Assembly (NCBI GenBank): GCA_937919795.1
Contig: CALFOA010000312.1
Location: forward strand, 1 to 5,562
Source: an uncultured Neisseria sp.
GTDB lineage: Bacteria; Pseudomonadota; Gammaproteobacteria; Burkholderiales; Neisseriaceae
DNA: 5,562 nt
Direction of reading: 5' to 3'
Under the pieces are notes generated by a model. It saw nothing but the letters and a program-made list of their open reading frames with translations, had not been told where the DNA came from and searched no databases. Position 1 is the stretch's first letter; every line of letters starts with the position of its first letter. The translations under genes were made by a program, and so were the position numbers. Positions 1 through 5,560 of this stretch are shown one piece after another.

Positions 1-2495
1 GTACTTACAGCGTAGACGTACCGAATCCGTTGCCGGAAGGCGATTACGGCGTTACCGCGACCGTTAAAGATCCGGCCGGTAACGAAGGAACCGGTGGTGA
101 TAATGGTTCGATTGACACCACTGCTCCGACCATCACCGTTGATGCGCCGGACAACAGCAACGACAACACCCCGACCATTACCGGTAAGACTGATGCTCCA
201 GTAGGTTCGCTAGTAACCGTAACCGTTACCGATAGTGAAGGCCACACTCAGGTGATCACCACTACGGTAAGAGAGGATGGGGCTTACAGTGTGGATGTGC
301 CGAATCCGTTGCCGGAAGGTAACTACACGGTTGATGCCAGTGTGAAGGATCCCGCCGGTAATGAAGGAACTGGTCATGATGGTGGCTCGGTTGATACCAT
401 CGTACCGACCATTACTGTGGAGAATGCAACTGTTGTAGAGGCTTCGGGTGACACGGTTACTGGCCGTATTCAAGTGGCTAATGATGTGAAGACCGTCACC
501 ATTAATAGTGTGAGCGTAGAGTCTGCAACGGCAGCTAATCCTGTGGTGATTCAGACTGCGGACGGTACTTTGCGTGTTACCGGTGTTGCTAGCGGTGTGG
601 TTAACTATGCTTATACCGAAAATGGCCAAGCTAACAATCACTCTGCCGGTGATAACAGTGTGGTAGACCGCTTTAATGTTGAAGTGAAAGATGCTGCCGG
701 TAACGCTGCTTCGGCAGTATTGGGAGTTACCATTACCGATACAGCACCGGCTGCCGTGAATGATACCAACAGCTTGTTTGAAGATACGCCTTCAGTACGC
801 GGTAATGTCTTGACCAACGATACGACTGGTGCAGATACTCCGGTAACTGTTACCACGGCAAATGGCAGCGGCCAATACGGTCAGCTGACTATGAACAACG
901 ATGGTACGTACAGCTATGCACTGAATACCGGCAATGCGGCGGTGAAAGCATTGAATGACGGTCAAAAACTGACTGATACCTTTACTTACACCGTAAAAGA
1001 CAGCGATGGTGACAGCAGTACCGCTACTCTGACCATTACCATTAACGGTAAAGACGGTTCGAATTACGAAGCGGGTACCAATGGTGAAGACACCATTAAC
1101 GGTGGCAGCAACAAAGATATTCTGGTAGGTGATAAGGGCGGTAGCACCACCGTTATCACTCCGGGAGCGGATTATAACATTGCCATTCTGTTGGATATTT
1201 CTAACAGTATGCAGCAATATAGAACTGCTAGCGGTGTGACCTACCTGAATATGGCCAAAGCTTCGTTGTTGAATCTTGCCAATGATTTGGCAGATCATGA
1301 CGGTACGGTAAATGTGGCATTCTTTGCCTTCAACCGTTTGACTAACCTGAAGGTACAGATTGCTGACTTGAATGAGAGCAATGTAGATAAACTATTGAAC
1401 AGCATCAGATACTTGGCTATGGATGCTTACAGCCAAGGTAGTACCAACTACGACGATGCGTTCCAAGATACTACTGCTTGGTTCAACAGTGTGTCATCAA
1501 ATGGTTACCAGAACCTGACTTACTTCCTGACAGACGGTCAGCCGACTGCCTACACGCAACAAGGTATTTATGGCAGTGGTCGCGGCGCGTATGTGGATCA
1601 AGTGGTGGTGAATGCAGCCTTGCAAAGCTTCAAAGGCTTGAGCAGTGTTTCCGATGTACATGCCATTGGCTTTGCGAAAGGTGTAACCGAAGATACTCTG
1701 AACTTCTTCGACAACACTTCGAGCACCCCGCTGCATGAAGATAGCTATACTGCTCGTGGTGTCGGTCATAACAATAGCAACGTGACGTACTCAGGTACAG
1801 AAGGTGAAGCGACCATTGTTGGCACTCCGCAAGAGTTGGTGGCTGCGTTGCAACACGGTAGTTCTGATCTGAAACTGGATGCGGTTGCTGACGACACCAT
1901 TAATGGTGGTGACGGCAATGACATTATCTTCGGCGACACCATCTACACCGACCATTTGGCTTGGACGGATCGCGAAACCGGCATCAGCTATGGCAGCGGT
2001 AGCCACGACGGCATGGGTTCGCAAGCCTTGAACGAGTACATCAAGTGGAGCGTGAACAGCGGCGTGGAAGCGACCGATGATCAAGTGGTCACTTATGTCG
2101 AAGAAAACTGGGATACTCTGTTGGACGGTCGTGCCGATGGTGGTAACGATGTACTCAACGGTGGAAAAGGTGACGACATCTTGTTCGGCGGCGCCGGTAA
2201 TGATCAATTGACCGGTGGTGAAGGTGACGATAACTTTGTCTTCTTAGCCAACAGCAATAGCGGTCACGACACCATTACCGACTTCCAAGCCGGTAGCGAC
2301 AAAGTGGTATTTGGCGACTTGGTGAGCACAGCCGACCTGAAAAATGCGGTATGGAACGACCAAACCCACACCTTGAGCTTTACCGGTGTAGACAGCAACG
2401 GCACCAGCTACCAGAACAGCATCACGTTCAACGGCTTGTCTGCTGGTGAAACGCTGGAAACTGTGTTGAAAAACCACGTGGAAGTATTGGGTTAA
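1..2495 (+). CDS. Giant LapA/BapA-type RTX adhesin, C-terminal part (5' end outside window)
   Basis: This is a surface or biofilm adhesin exported by a type I secretion system. The frame is open from base 3. An apparent start at 30 (TTG) lies inside a repeat and is not real, because the residues YSVDVPNP before it recur at 285. The protein ends at TAA 2493-2495. Visible modules in order: Ig-like tandem repeats (about 6-419); a further beta-rich module (about 405-749); a VCBS-type domain (about 750-1058, with LTMNNDGTYSYAL and a DGDSSTATLTITING end); a short RTX-like stretch (1077-1136); a vWA domain (about 1167-1724) with MIDAS motif DISNS at 1194, Thr at 1443 and TDG near 1530; RTX nonapeptides (1905-1931 and 2136-2243); and a C-terminal secretion region with GHDTITDFQAGSD (2244-2492). 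This order is typical of LapA-family adhesins. Ca2+-driven folding outside the cell is family knowledge. The N-terminal retention module, secretion genes and LapG/LapD-like partners are not visible. Family assignment is firm; ligand and biological role are inferred. Confidence 0.88.
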   Translation, partial: TYSVDVPNPLPEGDYGVTATVKDPAGNEGTGGDNGSIDTTAPTITVDAPDNSNDNTPTITGKTDAPVGSLVTVTVTDSEGHTQVITTTVREDGAYSVDVPNPLPEGNYTVDASVKDPAGNEGTGHDGGSVDTIVPTITVENATVVEASGDTVTGRIQVANDVKTVTINSVSVESATAANPVVIQTADGTLRVTGVASGVVNYAYTENGQANNHSAGDNSVVDRFNVEVKDAAGNAASAVLGVTITDTAPAAVNDTNSLFEDTPSVRGNVLTNDTTGADTPVTVTTANGSGQYGQLTMNNDGTYSYALNTGNAAVKALNDGQKLTDTFTYTVKDSDGDSSTATLTITINGKDGSNYEAGTNGEDTINGGSNKDILVGDKGGSTTVITPGADYNIAILLDISNSMQQYRTASGVTYLNMAKASLLNLANDLADHDGTVNVAFFAFNRLTNLKVQIADLNESNVDKLLNSIRYLAMDAYSQGSTNYDDAFQDTTAWFNSVSSNGYQNLTYFLTDGQPTAYTQQGIYGSGRGAYVDQVVVNAALQSFKGLSSVSDVHAIGFAKGVTEDTLNFFDNTSSTPLHEDSYTARGVGHNNSNVTYSGTEGEATIVGTPQELVAALQHGSSDLKLDAVADDTINGGDGNDIIFGDTIYTDHLAWTDRETGISYGSGSHDGMGSQALNEYIKWSVNSGVEATDDQVVTYVEENWDTLLDGRADGGNDVLNGGKGDDILFGGAGNDQLTGGEGDDNFVFLANSNSGHDTITDFQAGSDKVVFGDLVSTADLKNAVWNDQTHTLSFTGVDSNGTSYQNSITFNGLSAGETLETVLKNHVEVLG
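6..419 (+). repeat. Tandem 279-base (93-residue) Ig-like repeats in the adhesin
   Basis: One complete unit (6-284) is followed by the first half of a second (285-419). Over the shared 45 residues 36 are identical, and the 20-base run at 21-40 recurs exactly at 300-319. Each unit carries YSVDVPNPLPEG, then VKDPAGNEGTG, then PTITV, the pattern of bacterial Ig-like adhesin domains. After 419 the sequence diverges, so this is the last copy of the array; more copies probably lie left of the window. Confidence 0.85.
1905..2243 (+). repeat. RTX calcium-binding nonapeptide repeats
   Basis: The pattern GGxGxDxUx is seen as GGDGNDIIF (1905-1931), then after a 66-residue non-RTX spacer as four contiguous units ending GGKGDDILF, GGAGNDQLT and GGEGDDNFVF (2136-2243). 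A weaker pair, with NGEDTINGG and NKDILVGD, lies earlier at 1077-1136, before the vWA domain. In this family the repeats bind Ca2+ and form a parallel beta-roll just before the secretion signal. Each of the clear units keeps the Gly and Asp residues that contact calcium. Confidence 0.88.
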
Positions 2496-2517
2496 CCAAC
2501 TACTGCCTGCTAACAAG

Positions 2518-2543
2518 AAAGCCCTGCATTTGCAGGGCTTTTT
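2518..2543 (+). terminator. Intrinsic terminator of the adhesin gene
   Basis: Perfect stem AAAGCCCTGC (2518-2527) with GCAGGGCTTT (2532-2541) around a four-base loop ATTT, followed by a T-rich tail. It begins 23 bases after the adhesin stop codon. It contains no DUS and is followed 25 bases later by a second hairpin. Confidence 0.88.
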
Positions 2544-2567
2544 ATTTTGATTGAGATTCGTGAAAAC

Positions 2568-2607
2568 AAATGCCTGTCTGAAAATTCGTTTTCAGACAGG
2601 CATTTTT
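2568..2607. terminator. Bidirectional terminator made of two facing DNA uptake sequences
   Basis: TGCCTGTCTGAA at 2571-2582 faces its reverse complement at 2591-2602. With flanking bases they form a perfect 17-bp stem (2568-2584 with 2589-2605) around the loop TTCG. On the plus strand the stem runs into TTTTT (2603-2607). On the minus strand it is followed by TTTGTTTT. It lies between two convergent genes (adhesin stop 2495, minus-strand gene stop 2615), so it can terminate both. The loop is UUCG in the plus-strand RNA, but it is closed by A-U rather than the C-G pair that gives this tetraloop its special stability. The DUS also serve uptake of related DNA during transformation (family knowledge). 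Confidence 0.88.
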
Positions 2608-2614
2608 ATGGATA

Positions 2615-2974
2615 TTAATGGGATAGAAAACTCACAATTATTTCCAATAATTCCACACTGTAAGCATAGAGAGCACCAATGATGGCGGCAATGACGATAG
2701 GAATGACACCAAATAACCCGAAGGATAATGGAATGGTGGCGAACAGTACTGCGCCGGTGAAAGTTCGCCATCCATCACGCTGGCGTAATTGTGTCATAGC
2801 CAACGTAGTTTGGATAAAGATGGCAACTGACCACGAAAAGGCAAGGGTGCGGCAAGCAGAAGTATCAGCCAGCAGGATGATTAAGCCTCCGACAAATAAA
2901 CAGGTGAGGGTGATGGTGGGATAAACGAAAATCGGGCGGTAGCTTCGATTGAACAGGGTTTTAAATCGGATCAT
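2615..2974 (-). CDS. Small integral membrane protein, unrecognised (119 aa)
   Basis: I do not recognise a family. The 119-residue protein is strongly hydrophobic, with probable membrane segments near residues 14-36, 42-60, 72-88 and 89-107, so three or four spans in the inner membrane. A polar, basic loop TQLRQRDGWR (61-70) is the likely cytoplasmic turn. The N-terminus is short and basic (MIRFKTLFNRSYR) with no signal-peptidase site visible. The ATG at 2972-2974 is the only good start: the next Met is residue 60. No clear Shine-Dalgarno sequence precedes it (CTATCACCAGT lies directly upstream), so translation may be weak. The gene stands alone, with DUS terminators on both sides (2568-2605 and 3053-3098). 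Integrity of the frame, membrane character and clean fit between terminators support a real gene; function is unknown. Confidence 0.72.
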   Translation of the reverse strand: MIRFKTLFNRSYRPIFVYPTITLTCLFVGGLIILLADTSACRTLAFSWSVAIFIQTTLAMTQLRQRDGWRTFTGAVLFATIPLSFGLFGVIPIVIAAIIGALYAYSVELLEIIVSFLSH

Positions 2975-3021
2975 ACTGGTGATAGAAGTAATGGCTGGTG
3001 ACAGTTAACGAATCGCTGTTT

Positions 3022-3050
3022 ATTCTAACGCAGTAGGATGCAAAGGATAA
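3022..3050 (-). promoter_or_regulatory. Weak candidate promoter for the small membrane protein
   Basis: On the minus strand there is TAGAAT (3027-3022; five of six matches to the -10 consensus), with TTATCC (3050-3045; three of six matches to -35) 17 bases upstream. It lies directly after the terminator of the preceding gene, and the implied leader is about 40 bases. The -10 is good and the -35 poor. Confidence 0.35.
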
Positions 3051-3052
3051 AT

Positions 3053-3098
3053 AAAACTCCCTTTCAGACAGGCATATGCCTGTCTGAAAGGGAGTTTT
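3053..3098 (-). terminator. 46-bp perfect palindrome of back-to-back uptake sequences; terminator of the flavoprotein gene
   Basis: Reverse DUS 3063-3074 and forward DUS 3077-3088 are separated only by TA. Together with flanks AAAACTCCCT and AGGGAGTTTT they form a perfect palindrome with 23-bp arms and centre CATATG. On the minus strand the hairpin starts 16 bases after the stop codon at 3115 and runs into TTTTATTTAT, so it fits as the intrinsic terminator of that gene. The plus strand also has a T run (3095-3099). The non-DUS bases at the base of the stem are themselves complementary, which indicates selection for hairpin formation as well as for uptake. Confidence 0.87.
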
Positions 3099-3114
3099 TG
3101 CTGATGAAAAACGT

Positions 3115-4527
3115 TTATGAGCCCAGTTTGCTGTTCACATCACGCAAAGCGGTGCGCAGGCCTTCTTCGATGACCGGATGGTAGAATGGCATATCCAGCA
3201 TCTGCGGTACGGTCATTTCGGCTTGATGCGACCAGGCCAGCAAATGGGCGAGGTGTTCGGCGGCGGGGCCAACCATCTCGGCACCCAACAGGCGACCGGT
3301 TTTTTTGTCGGCATACACATGCAGTTTGCCCTGATTCACCAGCATCACGCGGCTGCGGCCTTGGTTGTGGAATGACACTTCGCCGACAGCCACTTGTTGC
3401 TCGAAATCATTGCCGTATTCCTTCACCAAATCGGCATAACGGCTACCAATCACGGCTACTTGCGGATTGCTGAATACCACACCAATCATGCTGCGGCGCA
3501 GGCCAGGCGCAATATTCGGGTAACGACCGGCATTTTCACCGGCGATTTTGCCTTGGTCGCTGGCTTCGTGTAGCAGCGGGATTTGGTTGGAAGCGTCGCC
3601 GGCAATGAAGATGTGCGGGATGCTGGTTTGCATGGTCAGTGGGTCGGCTACCGGCACACCGCGCTCGTCGCGTTCGATGTCCAGATTTTCCAGCCCCAGC
3701 TTATCGACATTCGGTACGCGGCCAGCGGAAGCCAGCAGATAATCGGCAGTATAGTGCTGTTGTTGGCCGTTTTCCTGCCAACGAATTTCCACTTCGCCTG
3801 CGGCGTTGAGCGATACATGAGCATCAGCATTGAGATGAATATCCAACTCTTTTTGGAAAATAGTGGTGGCTTCGTTCAAAACTACCGGATCAGTCAGGCC
3901 GGCAACATTATTGCTGTGGCTGAAAATTTTGGTTTCTACGCCCAAGCGGTGCAGCGCCTGCCCTAGTTCCAAACCAATCACGCCGGTACCCAGTACGGCC
4001 ACGCGACGGGGCAGGGTATCCCATGAAAATACGTCATCATTGATGATCAGTTTATCGCCCAACACCTGCCATTCCGATTGAATACGGGGGCGAGAACCGG
4101 TGGCAATTACAATGCGGTCGGCTTCGATTTGGGTGTGGTCGTCGATTTGGACGGTATGTGCGTCGATGAATTTGGCGCTACCCATAATGCGGCGCTCGGC
4201 CGGCCAGGCTTCTACGTCTTCCAGTACAAAGCCGACAAAGCGGTCGCGCTCGGATTTCACGCGGTTCATCACTTCTTCGCCGTTCACTTCAATGCTGTTT
4301 TTATCCAGATGGATACCGAACGGATCGGTGTGCAGCGCGTGATGGCGGGCTTCAGCAGCGGCAATCAACAGCTTGGACGGCATGCAGCCTACGCGTGCGC
4401 AAGTGGTACCGAAAACGTGGTTTTCGATCAGGTAAACGTTTTCGGTGTGTAAACGGGCGTTGCGGAAAGCGCCCATGCCGGCGGTGCCGCCGCCGATGAC
4501 AACAACATCTGCTTTAATTTTTTTCAT
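3115..4527 (-). CDS. Dihydrolipoamide dehydrogenase-like FAD/NAD(P) disulfide oxidoreductase
   Basis: A 470-residue class I pyridine nucleotide-disulfide oxidoreductase of usual length, expected as a cytoplasmic homodimer moving electrons between NAD(P)H, FAD and a disulfide. FAD-binding GGGTAG is at residues 12-17, the redox-active pair C43 and C48 in CARVGC followed by PSK, ATG at 142-144, the nucleotide-binding GTGVIG at 180-185, and the FAD motif IFIAGDA at 306-312. The C-terminal dimer domain holds the catalytic H450-P and E455 (HPVIEE). PSK and overall similarity favour dihydrolipoyl dehydrogenase, but no 2-oxoacid dehydrogenase genes are adjacent. After the second Rossmann strand it reads KIFSHSN, lacking the acidic residue usual in NAD-specific enzymes and the arginines of glutathione reductase. 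The neighbour is a glutathione-dependent peroxidase. As I recall, the gonococcal homologue has been called gor, others lpdA; I leave the symbol open. The start ATG (4525-4527) has AAGGAA (4537-4532) four bases upstream. Confidence 0.88.
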   Translation of the reverse strand: MKKIKADVVVIGGGTAGMGAFRNARLHTENVYLIENHVFGTTCARVGCMPSKLLIAAAEARHHALHTDPFGIHLDKNSIEVNGEEVMNRVKSERDRFVGFVLEDVEAWPAERRIMGSAKFIDAHTVQIDDHTQIEADRIVIATGSRPRIQSEWQVLGDKLIINDDVFSWDTLPRRVAVLGTGVIGLELGQALHRLGVETKIFSHSNNVAGLTDPVVLNEATTIFQKELDIHLNADAHVSLNAAGEVEIRWQENGQQQHYTADYLLASAGRVPNVDKLGLENLDIERDERGVPVADPLTMQTSIPHIFIAGDASNQIPLLHEASDQGKIAGENAGRYPNIAPGLRRSMIGVVFSNPQVAVIGSRYADLVKEYGNDFEQQVAVGEVSFHNQGRSRVMLVNQGKLHVYADKKTGRLLGAEMVGPAAEHLAHLLAWSHQAEMTVPQMLDMPFYHPVIEEGLRTALRDVNSKLGS

Positions 4528-4547
4528 GATGTTCCTTTCGGAAGTTG

Positions 4548-4573
4548 TTTTTCAGACAGGCCTGTCTGAAAAA
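4548..4573. repeat. 26-bp palindrome of two overlapping uptake sequences in the flavoprotein leader
   Basis: TTCAGACAGG joined directly to CCTGTCTGAA (4551-4570), extended by TTT and AAA to a 26-bp perfect palindrome. Each arm keeps the last 11 bases of the DUS (GCCTGTCTGAA); the first base is G instead of T because the two copies overlap. Neither strand has a T run after the stem, so it does not look like an intrinsic terminator. On the minus strand it ends 10 bases before the ribosome binding site of the flavoprotein gene. Confidence 0.85.
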
Positions 4574-4604
4574 AGTAAAACGGTTTAATGATCACAACAA
4601 TGTA

Positions 4605-4616
4605 TTCAGACAGGAC
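4605..4616 (-). repeat. Degenerate single uptake sequence
   Basis: On the minus strand this reads GTCCTGTCTGAA, differing from TGCCTGTCTGAA only at the first two bases. It is unpaired and lies between the terminator at 4661-4697 and the overlapping DUS palindrome. Its uptake activity is probably lowered; this is inferred from the mismatches. Confidence 0.55.
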
Positions 4617-4660
4617 TTCTGTTTCATCAAAAATACTGGCTGAAGACACTGGCTGTTTTT

Positions 4661-4697
4661 TTAAACAAGGGCTGCATTTAAAGCAGCCCTTGTTTAA
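4661..4697 (-). terminator. Terminator of the peroxiredoxin-glutaredoxin gene
   Basis: Perfect 15-bp stem TTAAACAAGGGCTGC (4661-4675) with its complement (4683-4697) around a seven-base loop. The GC core is followed on both strands by TTGTTTAA. On the minus strand it starts 26 bases after the stop codon at 4724. It should separate transcription of the hybrid from the flavoprotein gene, though read-through is possible. No clear promoter follows it; TTGTTG and TACTTT spaced 17 bases (minus strand, about 4600-4572) is only a weak candidate. Confidence 0.85.
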
Positions 4698-4723
4698 TTC
4701 ATAATCAACGGTTTTAAGCCGGA

Positions 4724-5473
4724 TTATTTAGCGAAGTGGGCTTCCAGCTCTTCGCTGCCGCCGATCAATTGGCCGCCGATGAATACCTGCGGTACGGAAG
4801 TTTTGCCGGTGATGGCGCGTACGGAAGTAGTGGTGGCGTCTTTGCCCAATACGATTTCTTCGTAAGACAGGCCTTGGTCTTGCAACAGTTGTTTGGCTTT
4901 CGCGCAGAACGGGCAGCCCGGCTTGGTGAACACGGCGATAGACTGCTGGGCTTTCCAAGAAGGATCGATGTGTTTCAGCATGGTGTCGGCATCGGAAACT
5001 TCAAACGGATCACCGTCTTTAACCGGCTCGATGAACATTTTTTCGATTTTGCCGTCTTTCACCAGCATAGAGTAGCGCCAAGAGCGGTCACCAAAGCCCA
5101 ATTGGTCTTTAGAAACCAGCATGCCCATGCCTTTGGTGAATTCGCCGTTGCCATCAGGGATTACCACGATGTTTTCGGCTTCTTGGTCGGCCAACCAAGC
5201 GTTCATTACGAAAGTGTCGTTTACCGATACGCACAAGATGCTGTCTACGCCGCGGGCATAGAATTCTTTAGCCAATTCGTTGTAACGCGGCAGGTGGGTA
5301 GAAGAACAAGTGGGGGTAAACGCGCCCGGCAGTGAGAACACGGCTACGGTTTTGCCTTTGAACAATTCGTCGGTAGAAACGTCTACCCAGGCATCGCCTT
5401 GGCGGGTGTGGAAAACTACGCTCGGTACGTTTTGGCCGACCAACTCTTGTTCGGTTTTGATGTTTACTGACAT
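4724..5473 (-). CDS. prx: Peroxiredoxin-glutaredoxin hybrid peroxidase (Prx5-type)
   Basis: A 249-residue cytoplasmic fusion that reduces H2O2 and organic hydroperoxides with glutathione, the glutaredoxin domain recycling the peroxiredoxin active site. The N-terminal Prx5/type II domain (about 1-168) has the peroxidatic cysteine C56 in PGAFTPTCS, with P49, T53 and R133 (SWRYSML) completing the active site. C81 ([10 protein letters not shown]) matches the second cysteine of plant type II peroxiredoxins. After a short linker the glutaredoxin domain (about 176-249) has the redox motif CPFC (C187, C190), the cis-proline loop TSVPQVFI (P228) and the glutathione-binding GGS (238-240). Equivalent hybrids are known in Neisseria meningitidis and Haemophilus influenzae. 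The start at 5471-5473 is chosen because AAGGAG lies six bases upstream; an in-frame ATG at 5533 overlaps the -10 box. In Neisseria the homologue is reported, as I recall, to be under OxyR control. The gene is complete and all key residues are present. Confidence 0.95.
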   Translation of the reverse strand: MSVNIKTEQELVGQNVPSVVFHTRQGDAWVDVSTDELFKGKTVAVFSLPGAFTPTCSSTHLPRYNELAKEFYARGVDSILCVSVNDTFVMNAWLADQEAENIVVIPDGNGEFTKGMGMLVSKDQLGFGDRSWRYSMLVKDGKIEKMFIEPVKDGDPFEVSDADTMLKHIDPSWKAQQSIAVFTKPGCPFCAKAKQLLQDQGLSYEEIVLGKDATTTSVRAITGKTSVPQVFIGGQLIGGSEELEAHFAK

Positions 5474-5479
5474 GTGAAA

Positions 5480-5485
5480 CTCCTT
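5480..5485 (-). promoter_or_regulatory. Ribosome binding site of the hybrid peroxidase gene
   Basis: AAGGAG on the minus strand, six bases (TTTCAC) before the ATG at 5473. It decides the start: the longer in-frame version from 5533 would add 20 residues that do not belong to the family. Confidence 0.88.
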
Positions 5486-5531
5486 ATTTATAGAAAGTGG
5501 TGAATCATGGTTTGGCTGTAAAAGTGAAGCC

Positions 5532-5560
5532 ATTATAGCTACAGCAATTTTATTTGTATA
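5532..5560 (-). promoter_or_regulatory. Likely sigma-70 promoter of the hybrid peroxidase gene
   Basis: On the minus strand there is TATACA (5560-5555; four of six matches to -35), a 17-base spacer, and a perfect TATAAT (5537-5532). Transcription would start near 5525, giving a leader of about 50 bases. A weak -35 is common at promoters that need an activator. An ATT-N11-AAT arrangement (5532-5548) overlaps it, of the T-N11-A kind bound by LysR-type regulators such as OxyR, but that motif is not specific. The region continues beyond the window edge. Confidence 0.6.

Noticed and set aside
30..32. TTG as start codon of the adhesin reading frame
   Set aside because: The frame is open to the window edge and the residues before it (YSVDVPNP) are part of a repeat found again at 285, so the true start lies upstream of the window.
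210..2207. Several minus-strand open frames opposite the adhesin (up to about 168 codons)
   Set aside because: They are shadows of a repetitive, clearly coding plus strand, and show no coherent protein features or ribosome sites.
2571..3088. Repeated 12-base words as a CRISPR array
   Set aside because: The copies are short, in alternating orientation and paired as hairpins, without regular spacers.
2568..3098. Inverted repeats flanking the small membrane gene as ends of a mobile element
   Set aside because: The repeats are uptake sequences that also occur at 4551-4570; the enclosed gene has no transposase features and no target-site duplication is visible.
4736..5335. Open frame of 199 codons on the plus strand opposite the peroxiredoxin gene
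   Set aside because: Mirror of a strongly supported gene; no ribosome site, no recognisable domain, and its length follows from the codon bias of the opposite strand.
5474..5533. 20-residue N-terminal extension of the peroxiredoxin hybrid from ATG 5531-5533
   Set aside because: It overlaps the probable -10 box, has no ribosome binding site and is not part of the family; ATG 5473 has AAGGAG at the right distance.
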